Made by a program: the position numbers and the translations under genes. A stretch of DNA of 64,000 nucleotides from Planctomycetaceae bacterium (lineage in GTDB: Bacteria; Planctomycetota; Planctomycetia; Planctomycetales; Planctomycetaceae), in assembly GCA_021732785.1 (NCBI GenBank), contig JAKFUG010000014.1, forward strand, positions 1 through 64,000. The letters are read 5' to 3'. The notes beneath the pieces are model-generated. The model saw only the letters and a list, made by a program, of their open reading frames with translations. It did not search any database and had not been told where the DNA came from. Below are positions 43,411 to 50,657 of this stretch, in pieces. The stretch's first letter is position 1. Each line of letters begins with the position of its first letter.

Positions 43411-44471
43411 CCACTTCCCCGCTCTTTCATCCCAAGCTCTACCCCGATCTCCGCACCGATATCGAACTGAAAGCGTACGATTCGTGGCCGAAGGCCCGAC
43501 ATCGATTTGACGAGCCAAGCGTGAACGCCGTGGAAGCGGCGATCGCTTCTGAGCGGCCCCTGCTCATTCGCGGCGAACCAGGGATCGGCAAGAGCCAGTT
43601 GGCCCGCGCCGCGGCGCAGGTCTTGAAGGTGCCTTTCCTCTCCTTCGTGGTGGATGAACGGACGGAGCGGGATGATCTGTTCTGCACGTTCGATGCGGTG
43701 GCGCGCCTCGCTCAGGCACAAGTCAGCGCTTTGGAATCTCGCGAGCCTCCCGCAGAGAGCGGGAAGTCGCGGAAGGACGCGGACCCGCCGAGCGACTGGC
43801 GGTCGAAATTGGCGGAAGAGAATTTTCTGGCCCCCGGTGTGATGTGGTGGGCTTACAATGGGACGATGGCCGCCGGACAGGCCGACCGTTTCACGCGGGC
43901 TTGTCGCGAGTGCCCGCAACCGGAACTGGTCCCCTGGAAGCTGGATGCGAAGGCCCCGTGCGGCCCTGTGGTGCTGATCGACGAGATCGATAAAGCGGAT
44001 CCGGCGATCCCGAATGGATTGTTGGAATGCCTTGGAAATCGGGGGTTTTCAATCCCCCGTCTGGGCCAAAGGATTCGCCTGGCCGACGGTGCCCCGCCGC
44101 CGCTGGTGATTTTGACCACCAACGAAGATCGTGAATTACCACCGGCCTTTCTCCGGCGATGCCTCGTCCTTCAAATGCCCTTCCCGGAGAAACAAGAGGC
44201 AGCGATGTCGTTTCTGTTGGAGAAGCGGGCGCGCGTGTACTGGGAACCCGCGGACGTGAGCGACACGGTCTGCAAGCTCGTGGCCGAGGAGCTTTGGAAG
44301 GCCCGGCAAACCGCCGAGCGGGAGGGCCAGCCGCTGCCGGGAGCGGCCGAGTATCTCGATCTGCTGCGCATACTGGTGCGACTCCATTCCGGTAAAGAGG
44401 ACGAGCAGAAGACCGCGCTCGGGAAGATTCAAGAGTTTGCGTTGAAGAAGCATCGGGACGCCACACGATGA
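43407..44471 (+). CDS. MoxR-type AAA ATPase
   Basis: The 354-residue protein is an AAA+ ATPase of the MoxR type: Walker A GEPGIGKS near residues 51-58, Walker B VVLIDEIDKAD near 188-198, sensor 1 VILTTNEDRELPPAFLRRC, and a helical lid with ILVRLHSG. MoxR ATPases act as chaperones and normally work with a vWA protein. Here the next gene, overlapping by four bases, encodes a large protein with a vWA-like region. This is the pairing described for predicted ternary MoxR-vWA conflict systems. Confidence 0.85.
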   Translation: MTTSPLFHPKLYPDLRTDIELKAYDSWPKARHRFDEPSVNAVEAAIASERPLLIRGEPGIGKSQLARAAAQVLKVPFLSFVVDERTERDDLFCTFDAVARLAQAQVSALESREPPAESGKSRKDADPPSDWRSKLAEENFLAPGVMWWAYNGTMAAGQADRFTRACRECPQPELVPWKLDAKAPCGPVVLIDEIDKADPAIPNGLLECLGNRGFSIPRLGQRIRLADGAPPPLVILTTNEDRELPPAFLRRCLVLQMPFPEKQEAAMSFLLEKRARVYWEPADVSDTVCKLVAEELWKARQTAEREGQPLPGAAEYLDLLRILVRLHSGKEDEQKTALGKIQEFALKKHRDATR

Positions 44472-47116
44472 GCAAGCGACCCGCGATCGGTCTCGCCGAC
44501 CTGCTCGATTTCGCGCTCGGTCCGCACGGTCTGAGCGATGCGACAGCGGAATTGTTGGGTTACGAACGGACAGCAGCACGCGTGCCGGAACAGGCTCACA
44601 CGCAGCCCCCGATCGCGGCGGGAATTCGTCTCGGCGACAGCCCGGAGTCAACAGTCTCCGCGCGGGAGGTGGTGTTTCCCGCGGAGCGTCCCCGTTTGTC
44701 GTTGTGGCAGGCCGTCACCGCGAAGACATTTGCCGTCGAGCCGGTCTCGGCCGAGAAAGTCATTCGGCTTTCGGAGGCCGAACTCTCTGTCCCGACCGAC
44801 AAGCCGGGTCTGAAATTACTCCCCCTGATGCCATGGTCGCGACTGGCTCCCGTCGTCAAACGGCCTCTCGGAATCTCAGTGTCTGGGTACCGCGTGGACC
44901 TCCCCCGGTGCCTGCGGATGGTCAGTGCGGGGCAACCATTCACGGTCCTCCCGCGACTCCGCCGGACGGTGTGGGCCGCGGAGGCGGTCCTCTTGTGGGA
45001 TCGGACCGCGGAGATGTGGCCGTTTACTGAGGATGTACGGTGGCTGCTAGAGCAGTTGCAGCGGGAACGAGGCGGGAACGGCTTGCGGATCATCCGTGTG
45101 CGGAGCAGCGTGCCCGACATCCGCGACTTTCATGCGTTGGCACCGGCCACGCCCATCCTGGCGGTTTCCGCGATGGGGCAGTTCCTGAAGGACTCGGCGC
45201 TGCAGGCCACGTGGGCGGACCTGGGCCGCCAACTGGTGGCGCAAGGCCATCCGTTGTTCGCCCTCAGTCCCTGTCCGCGCCACCGTTGGCAACGAGCGCT
45301 GGTCCGCATCTGGCCGACGGTGGTGTGGGATCGCCACCCCCGCCCGCCGCGCCGAGGGGGGATGACTGCCGGACCGAGGCGGAAACCGCAGTCCACGTTA
45401 GTCGAACGGCTCCTGGTCCACCTCGCTCCCGCTCCGCGGATCGATTCCCCGCTCTTGCGGGCGGCACGGGTCGCCATCGGCCCGCCGCACGATGCCGGGA
45501 CCGAATGGGAAGCGTGGTTTCACACCACGGGCTGGTTTACCAATGACTGTTTTGGCTCGTCGCCCGGCCCCGCCCAGGACCAACGACTGGTCGCGCGGCA
45601 ACGGCTGGTCCGCCGTCAACGCGCCTTGGCTCAACGGATCGCCACGGCGATGCGGACGCAATTCACGTTGTCCAGTGCGGTGAACGCGCTGGAAACGGAA
45701 CTACGGTTGGCATGGAGTGGCACACTCGACGAGGATCACTTGGCGAAGGCAAAAGCGCTGTTCCAGCGGGTCGTAGCGCATCTCCGTGAGATCGCCAGGG
45801 AGCCGGGAGGACGAGAAGGCCGCGAGTGTGGATTGCCGGTCTGGTGGACCACGATGGATCAGTGGATGATCGCGAAGATCCGGTCCGAACCGACCCTCCA
45901 AGACGGGATGGCCCGAGGGTTGGCGCTGGCGCACACCTGGCTGCAAGCCGATCAGGTGCCGCTGTCCGCAGGGATTGATCGGGACGTGTACGCCGAGGAA
46001 CTCCGGGCGGCGGGACGACGCGTGCGGAACGCCGCGGCCCCGGAAGCGTATCTGCTCGGCGTGACGGTCGACCCCCAAGCTGGGCCGCACGTGTCCTTCT
46101 TTCCGGCGAAAGACGCACAGCGACCACCGTCTCCATTGGGGCGGGTCCTGGTGGGAGGAAGTCGGCGCGTGCAGATCACGGAGTTCGACACAGCAGTGCG
46201 CAGTGTAAGCCTGCAACTCGATGGTGGTTTTCATCGCGGTGTGGCGGTGGAGAATCCGGTTGCGTTGCGGATCGAGACGTCGCACGCGCAGCTCGATTTG
46301 GCGCCATTTCGGCGTCCGGCGTGGGCAAAACGGTTCTGGCATGACCGATACGGTCTGGCGGCGGAGTTCGTGATTGAGGATGTGCCTTTCGTATTACGGT
46401 GGATCCCGCCAGGCCAGTTTTTAATGGGATCACCAGAATCAGAGCTCGGAAGACATTTGAACGAAGGCCCACAACATTTAGTTACAATCACGAAAGGATT
46501 CTGGTTAGGAGAAACAATAATATCACTTGCTCAACATGCTGTGGTTCACAAGCAGGCTACTGCCGGTAACAATAGACTAATGCGACCTCTGGATACTATT
46601 GACGCGGTGTCGGCACAGCATTATGTCAGCTCTCTCAACAGACGTGTAACTGGCTTACAACTAACACTTCCAACGGAAGCTCAATGGGAATATGCCTGCC
46701 GTGCAGGCACCACAACAGCATATAACAATGGAACAGAGTGCACAGTCCTGGAAGGAAATGATCCGTCATTAGATATGCTGGGATGGTACAGGTGCAATAT
46801 TGATAAAGACGCGCATATTTACGGAACCAGATACGATGTAAAGCAGAAAGCTCCTAATGCTTGGGGGCTCTATGATATGCACGGAACGGCGGAAGAATTG
46901 TGTATTGATGGCCTTCGTGACTACACAACGCTTCCTCAGGTCGACCCAGTCGGCGATAAAATGCAGAACATACTTCATGCAATTCGTGGTGGCTCCATTA
47001 GAGCGGAAGCTAGTGGGTGCCGTTCTGCAACCAGATGGTACGATCTCCCTAGTGAAAATAATTCGCGTGTCGGCTTCCGAATCTGCTTCAACCCTGCTTC
47101 GCCTGGCCGCGAATAG
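44468..47116 (+). CDS. vWA-like (SAV_2336-type) protein with C-terminal FGE-fold domain
   Basis: The 882-residue protein has three parts. Residues 1-150 are unrecognised. About 150-310 resemble the SAV_2336-type inactive vWA-like region: AVLLWDRTAEMWPFTEDVRWLLEQL, and ALSPCPRHRWQRALVRIWP, with no intact DxSxS. About 630-880 are a formylglycine-generating-enzyme/C-type-lectin-like domain (WIPPGQFLMGSPESE, FWLGE, LPTEAQWEYACRAGT, WGLYDMHG, RGGS...CRSATRW). The catalytic cysteine pair of true FGE is not seen, so it is likely a binding domain. The DNA from about 46380 onward is markedly AT-richer than the first two thirds, pointing to an acquired domain. Confidence 0.8.
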   Translation: MSKRPAIGLADLLDFALGPHGLSDATAELLGYERTAARVPEQAHTQPPIAAGIRLGDSPESTVSAREVVFPAERPRLSLWQAVTAKTFAVEPVSAEKVIRLSEAELSVPTDKPGLKLLPLMPWSRLAPVVKRPLGISVSGYRVDLPRCLRMVSAGQPFTVLPRLRRTVWAAEAVLLWDRTAEMWPFTEDVRWLLEQLQRERGGNGLRIIRVRSSVPDIRDFHALAPATPILAVSAMGQFLKDSALQATWADLGRQLVAQGHPLFALSPCPRHRWQRALVRIWPTVVWDRHPRPPRRGGMTAGPRRKPQSTLVERLLVHLAPAPRIDSPLLRAARVAIGPPHDAGTEWEAWFHTTGWFTNDCFGSSPGPAQDQRLVARQRLVRRQRALAQRIATAMRTQFTLSSAVNALETELRLAWSGTLDEDHLAKAKALFQRVVAHLREIAREPGGREGRECGLPVWWTTMDQWMIAKIRSEPTLQDGMARGLALAHTWLQADQVPLSAGIDRDVYAEELRAAGRRVRNAAAPEAYLLGVTVDPQAGPHVSFFPAKDAQRPPSPLGRVLVGGSRRVQITEFDTAVRSVSLQLDGGFHRGVAVENPVALRIETSHAQLDLAPFRRPAWAKRFWHDRYGLAAEFVIEDVPFVLRWIPPGQFLMGSPESELGRHLNEGPQHLVTITKGFWLGETIISLAQHAVVHKQATAGNNRLMRPLDTIDAVSAQHYVSSLNRRVTGLQLTLPTEAQWEYACRAGTTTAYNNGTECTVLEGNDPSLDMLGWYRCNIDKDAHIYGTRYDVKQKAPNAWGLYDMHGTAEELCIDGLRDYTTLPQVDPVGDKMQNILHAIRGGSIRAEASGCRSATRWYDLPSENNSRVGFRICFNPASPGRE

Positions 47117-47231
47117 CCGATTGTAATTGACCATTTCTCCCAAGAACATATCAAACACCCAATACCGCTGCGCCGCTTCCAGCTCCATTTTCGTTGCTAA
47201 TAACGTATCCACACTTACTGCGAATACACTC

Positions 47232-48050
47232 ATGGAACAGGTATATACAACGCTGGAAGTTATCCCCAAGGCCTATCCTTGCTGGGCTGACGTGTATGGT
47301 GAGGACGAATCTGGCATATTTGCTGAATTCTGTTTGTCAGGAGTATCCTTTGCGTGGCGTTGGATCGTACCCGGTCGATTCCGTATGGGTTCATCGGAGT
47401 CGGAGAATGGGCGCTGGTCTGATGAAGGTCCAATTCATGAAGTGACGGTGACAAAGGGGTTCTGGCTGGGTGAAACGCCGGTGACACAGGCCCAGTGGGA
47501 CGTTGTGACAGAGATCAATCCCAGTCGTTTTCGTGGTAAACAGCTTCCTGTCGACAGCGTGAGTTGGCATCAGAGCCAAGAATTCGTTGAGCGTGTGAAT
47601 AATCTGGTTCCAGGCTTGCCAGCGACGTTGCCCACGGAGGCCCAGTGGGAGTACGCGTGTCGGGCGGGGACGATGACGGCGTTCAATGACGGTTCGGACT
47701 GCACAATACCGGATGGCTATGACAAGGCGCTCGACCAACTCGGATGGTTCGATGAGAACAGTCGGGGACAAACACATCCAGTTAAAGGAAAACGCCCCAA
47801 CGTATGGGGGTTATATGATATGCACGGCAATGTTTGGGAATGGTGTCGCGACGGCGCGCGCGCGTATGCCGAAGTAGAACAGATCGATCCGGTTGGTACA
47901 CGGACCGTAGCCTTGCAAAAAGTGGTCCGCGGTGGTTGCTGGAGGAACTCTGCGCGGAGCTGTCGGTCGGCGTACCGTGGCGGTGGCGCGTCTGGCCGCG
48001 ACTGGGGCATTCGGGGCGTACGATTGTCTGTAGGTCTGGATACCGCTTAA
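47232..48050 (+). CDS. Stand-alone FGE-fold (variable-protein-like) cassette
   Basis: The 272-residue reading from ATG 47232 repeats the C-terminal module of the preceding protein: FAWRWIVPGRFRMGSSESE, TVTKGFWLGETPVTQAQWD, LPTEAQWEYACRAGT, WGLYDMHGNVWEWCRDG and a final VVRGGCWRNSARSCRSAYRGG. The frame is open back to a TTG at 47127, and no good ribosome site is visible at either start. FGE/C-type-lectin ends of this kind are favourite targets of diversity-generating retroelements, but no template repeat or DGR-type RT is seen here. It is either a second binding protein or a silent cassette for exchange into the upstream gene. Confidence 0.7.
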   Translation: MEQVYTTLEVIPKAYPCWADVYGEDESGIFAEFCLSGVSFAWRWIVPGRFRMGSSESENGRWSDEGPIHEVTVTKGFWLGETPVTQAQWDVVTEINPSRFRGKQLPVDSVSWHQSQEFVERVNNLVPGLPATLPTEAQWEYACRAGTMTAFNDGSDCTIPDGYDKALDQLGWFDENSRGQTHPVKGKRPNVWGLYDMHGNVWEWCRDGARAYAEVEQIDPVGTRTVALQKVVRGGCWRNSARSCRSAYRGGGASGRDWGIRGVRLSVGLDTA

Positions 48051-48154
48051 TGGCTGCGGAACAGCCAAGAACTTCCGCCGCGAAGCAAGCGAAATCTGGT
48101 GGAAGGCACTTGCAGGGCTGTACGCCGCGGGAAATGTTCCTCTTACCAGCGCGC

Positions 48155-48472
48155 TTATCGCTGTGAAAGGAATTGCATCAGCGCATCTTTCGGCAACCAC
48201 GCCGCGGCATCGAAGCCGGGGGCGGTTTGCCACGCCGCCAACCGGTACGCGCAGCCGATCCGCTGCGGTGCGGACAAACGCCGTTGCAGCTTCCGGCGGA
48301 GCACCGCGCGAACGGCGTCGCTCTGCGGACTGGCGAAGCGCCGTTCCTGACTGGTCTGGCCACAGCGACCATACTGAATGCCGACGGTCCATTCGTCGAG
48401 CAAGTCGCGGCCGAGTGTGATCTGATACCGGCGGTGATGATTGTGCTCCGCGTGGTGAGCTTCGAAGGTCAT
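48155..48472 (-). CDS. WGR-like domain protein
   Basis: The 105-residue protein resembles a WGR domain: RYQITLGRDLLDEWTVGIQYGRCG, then helical ...AVRAVLRRKLQRR and RIGCAYRL. WGR modules bind nucleic acid in PARP-like and bacterial proteins. ATG at 48472 is used; a TTG two codons upstream is possible. It is convergent with the FGE cassette and lies 31 bp from the resolvase gene on the same strand. Confidence 0.5.
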   Translation of the reverse strand: MTFEAHHAEHNHHRRYQITLGRDLLDEWTVGIQYGRCGQTSQERRFASPQSDAVRAVLRRKLQRRLSAPQRIGCAYRLAAWQTAPGFDAAAWLPKDALMQFLSQR

Positions 48473-48503
48473 CGTCAATAAATTGTTTATGGATGTTCCT
48501 CTT

Positions 48504-49139
48504 TCAAATGGCTGTGATGTTCGGTGTCCGCTGGTTCAACAGTTTTCGTCCATCGGGTCGCAATGATCCATCCGGCGCGAGGTGGCGATAGAGTGTCTGG
48601 CGGGTGATGCCGAGTTCGGCACAGAGGGCATTCACCTGAGTTTCGGGCTGGCCCATCGCCGCCATCGCCAGGCGCAGCCTGGTGGTGGTCATTTTGTAGG
48701 GGCGACCACCGCAACGGCCTCGCGCGCGTGCTGCCGCGATTCCGGCTTTCGTGCGTTCCACGATCAGTTCTCGTTCAAATTCTGCGAGGGCTGCGAAGAT
48801 CGAAAAGACCAACTTGCCATTGGGCGTCGTGGTGTCGAGGCTAGCTCCGTGACCGGTCAGCACCTTGAAACCGATCCCGCGCGAATTCAGATCGTGGACG
48901 GTATTCACGAGATGCCGCAGGTCACGACCGAGACGATCCAGTTTCCACACAACGAGGGTATCGGCGTCGCGCAAGGCTTTGAGACACGCGGCCAGTCCGG
49001 GGCGATCTTCACGTTTGCCGGAGGCGGCATCCTCGTAGAGATGTTGCGGTTCGATTCCTGCCGCGCGTAACGCATCCCGTTGCAGATCGGTGACCTGACT
49101 TCCATCCGCTTTGCTCACCCGCATGTACCCGACCAGCAT
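48504..49139 (-). CDS. Serine recombinase (resolvase/invertase)
   Basis: The 211-residue protein is a small serine recombinase: GYMRVSKADGSQ with the nucleophile Ser9, VVWKLDRLGRDLRHLV, the ALAEFERELIVERTKAG E-helix, and a C-terminal helix-turn-helix (NALCAELGITRQTLYRH). It would resolve multimers or invert DNA at nearby sites. Recombination sites could lie in the ~400-bp gene-free stretch beyond its start. Its presence beside ParB and the coupling protein fits plasmid maintenance. Confidence 0.9.
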   Translation of the reverse strand: MLVGYMRVSKADGSQVTDLQRDALRAAGIEPQHLYEDAASGKREDRPGLAACLKALRDADTLVVWKLDRLGRDLRHLVNTVHDLNSRGIGFKVLTGHGASLDTTTPNGKLVFSIFAALAEFERELIVERTKAGIAAARARGRCGGRPYKMTTTRLRLAMAAMGQPETQVNALCAELGITRQTLYRHLAPDGSLRPDGRKLLNQRTPNITAI

Positions 49140-49549
49140 GGTTGCCTCAATTGGTTAACACCACTTTCAGTTTTCCTTGTCACAAAAACGAGCGGTTAAG
49201 TGACACGAGACCGCGGCACGCAGCATGGTGCCGAGGGTTGTCACAATTCCTGTCACAAAAACTACGTCTTGTAAACCGGTTTGTTTGGCGATTGTGTGAC
49301 AGCAAACTCACTGGACTCCGCTCCGCGGTGGCGAGCATCGAAAATCCTCGTTCCACGATTTCCGGCGAAATCTCATTTTTCTGCCGCCAGGCTGCCACGT
49401 TTGCCGTTTCTCGCGCGAGTGTCTGTGTCGGAACTCGGTGCGGCTGACTCAGAACGCGATTCACTCGCGATGAGCAACCCCCGGACGCCCGCATGTGTTG
49501 TGCGGGCAGGTTCCGGACGGTGGTTCTGGGAAAAAGAAAGAGGTGCAGC
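49140..49549. other. Intergenic region upstream of resolvase
   Basis: These 410 bases show no gene. GTGTCACTT/TGTCACAA-type words recur (near 49176, 49238, 49250, 49296) and could be part of a resolvase site or a regulatory region, but I could not define a consistent repeat. Confidence 0.35.
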
Positions 49550-49639
49550 ATGGGTCTGTTCGCGGTGGTTGATCCGTTGTCGATGTTGGTGATCCAGTTC
49601 CTCGTCACGTTCTTCGTGACGGTGGTCGCTGGGGGCTAG
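49550..49639 (+). CDS. Small hydrophobic membrane peptide
   Basis: A 29-residue frame starting at ATG 49550 after AGAGGTG. The product (MGLFAVVDPLSMLVIQFLVT then FFVTVVAGG) is a single membrane helix. It is followed by a strong hairpin at 49657-49688. The ribosome site and hydrophobicity favour a real small membrane protein, perhaps toxin-like or conjugation-related; nothing more can be said. Confidence 0.5.
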   Translation: MGLFAVVDPLSMLVIQFLVTFFVTVVAGG

Positions 49640-49656
49640 ACAGTCGCGCACGGGAA

Positions 49657-49688
49657 CCGGGGCGGTCCTTTCGATAGGACCGCCCCGG
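49657..49688. terminator. Strong hairpin
   Basis: CCGGGGCGGTCCT pairs with AGGACCGCCCCGG around a 6-base loop. There is no T run, so it may terminate weakly or stabilise the transcript end of the small membrane-peptide gene. Confidence 0.5.
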
Positions 49689-49747
49689 CACTCCCGGCTC
49701 TGCGGCGTGGATATGTTTTTCAATCCTCTGACTCGGAGAAATGACAC

Positions 49748-49921
49748 ATGACCTTTGTCAAAGTTCTGGGGACGCTCCTGCTGACGCTGCTCTATTGCGT
49801 GTCCCCAATCGACGTGATTCCAGACATTCTGCCGATCGCGGGGTGGGCCGATGATGGGGCCGTGATCGTCTGGGCCTGGACGACGATCGGCAAATTGCTC
49901 AACGAACCGACGCCGACATAA
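49748..49921 (+). CDS. YkvA/DUF1232-family small membrane protein
   Basis: The 57-residue product carries the DUF1232 signature: LYCVSPIDVIPDILP followed by GWADDGAVIVWAW. The family consists of small membrane-associated proteins of unknown function, widespread in bacteria. ATG 49748 is chosen because it gives the whole conserved core; a second ATG seven bases upstream is in another frame. It sits between the small peptide gene and the zinc-ribbon gene. Confidence 0.75.
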   Translation: MTFVKVLGTLLLTLLYCVSPIDVIPDILPIAGWADDGAVIVWAWTTIGKLLNEPTPT

Positions 49922-50073
49922 CCGTTGCCGGTTCACACGCCCTCGCGCGGGGGACAACGGTTCGTTGCTCCCCCGCCCTCATTTCTTCGCAAAACCGGGC
50001 GAATTTCGTGCAGCGCGCATGTGGTGAGCGGACGCCACACGAGTAGGAGCCCTTCCTTTCCGGAGTGTTCGAG

Positions 50074-50292
50074 ATGACTGAACAGAGAACCAAGGAGTGC
50101 CCGAAATGTGGCGGCAAGGCGACGAACAACCCTTCACACAACGGAGCGCATGCCGGACATGTGCTGCACCAGTCGCTGCACTCGGGCCATCCGCTGATGA
50201 TCGGTCTGGGCCTGTTGGCGGTCGCCTGGCAGGGGATGAAACACCACACCTTCACCTGCCGCGAGTGCGGGCATCGGTTTCGCGGGTGGTAA
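50074..50292 (+). CDS. Zinc-ribbon protein with one hydrophobic segment
   Basis: The 72-residue protein has CPKCGG near the N-terminus and CRECGHRF near the C-terminus, the two halves of a zinc ribbon, separated by a His-rich, hydrophobic stretch (LMIGLGLLAVAWQG). ATG at 50074 has GGAG upstream; a GTG three codons earlier is too close to that site. It is upstream of the coupling-protein operon. Function unknown. Confidence 0.6.
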   Translation: MTEQRTKECPKCGGKATNNPSHNGAHAGHVLHQSLHSGHPLMIGLGLLAVAWQGMKHHTFTCRECGHRFRGW

Positions 50293-50442
50293 AGGGACTC
50301 GTCTGAAGGCAGTCGAGCCTGTTCCCGGAAGGAGACGATCTGAGCGTCTCGGATCAGTCTCCAGGAATCAACATGCCCGGCAGTGTGGCTTCGAAACCGC
50401 ACTGCCGGGCCTCTCGCATCCCCGTTGTATCGGAGGAATCTC

Positions 50443-50655
50443 ATGAGTAAGCTCGGCGAGGAATTTGCGGTGAAGTCGGCGCTACTGGGCTTCCAGGAAC
50501 TCCGCAATATGACGAGCTTTGAACCATCGAATGTGGCGGACGACATTCGCCGTTCAGTGACCGACCCGCGGCAGGACCTTCAATATCCCATGGCTCCCAC
50601 GACAGCAGCCACACCGTCACCGATTCAGGAACTTGAACAACAACAGGAGCGTTAA
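50443..50655 (+). CDS. Small hypothetical protein before coupling protein
   Basis: The 70-residue product starts at ATG 50443 after GGAGGAATCTC. It contains EFAVKSALLGFQELRNMT and ends in a Gln/Glu-rich tail. It finishes two bases before the coupling-protein start, and its 3' end holds that gene's ribosome site, so the two are coupled. Possibly a mobilization accessory. Confidence 0.65.
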   Translation: MSKLGEEFAVKSALLGFQELRNMTSFEPSNVADDIRRSVTDPRQDLQYPMAPTTAATPSPIQELEQQQER

Positions 50656-50657
50656 CC

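Noticed and set aside
47920..48050. Diversity-generating retroelement (variable repeat)
   Set aside because: The protein end looks like a DGR target, but no template repeat, Avd gene or DGR-type RT is visible in the window; the RT at 28 kb has retron motifs. Kept only as a comment in the findings.
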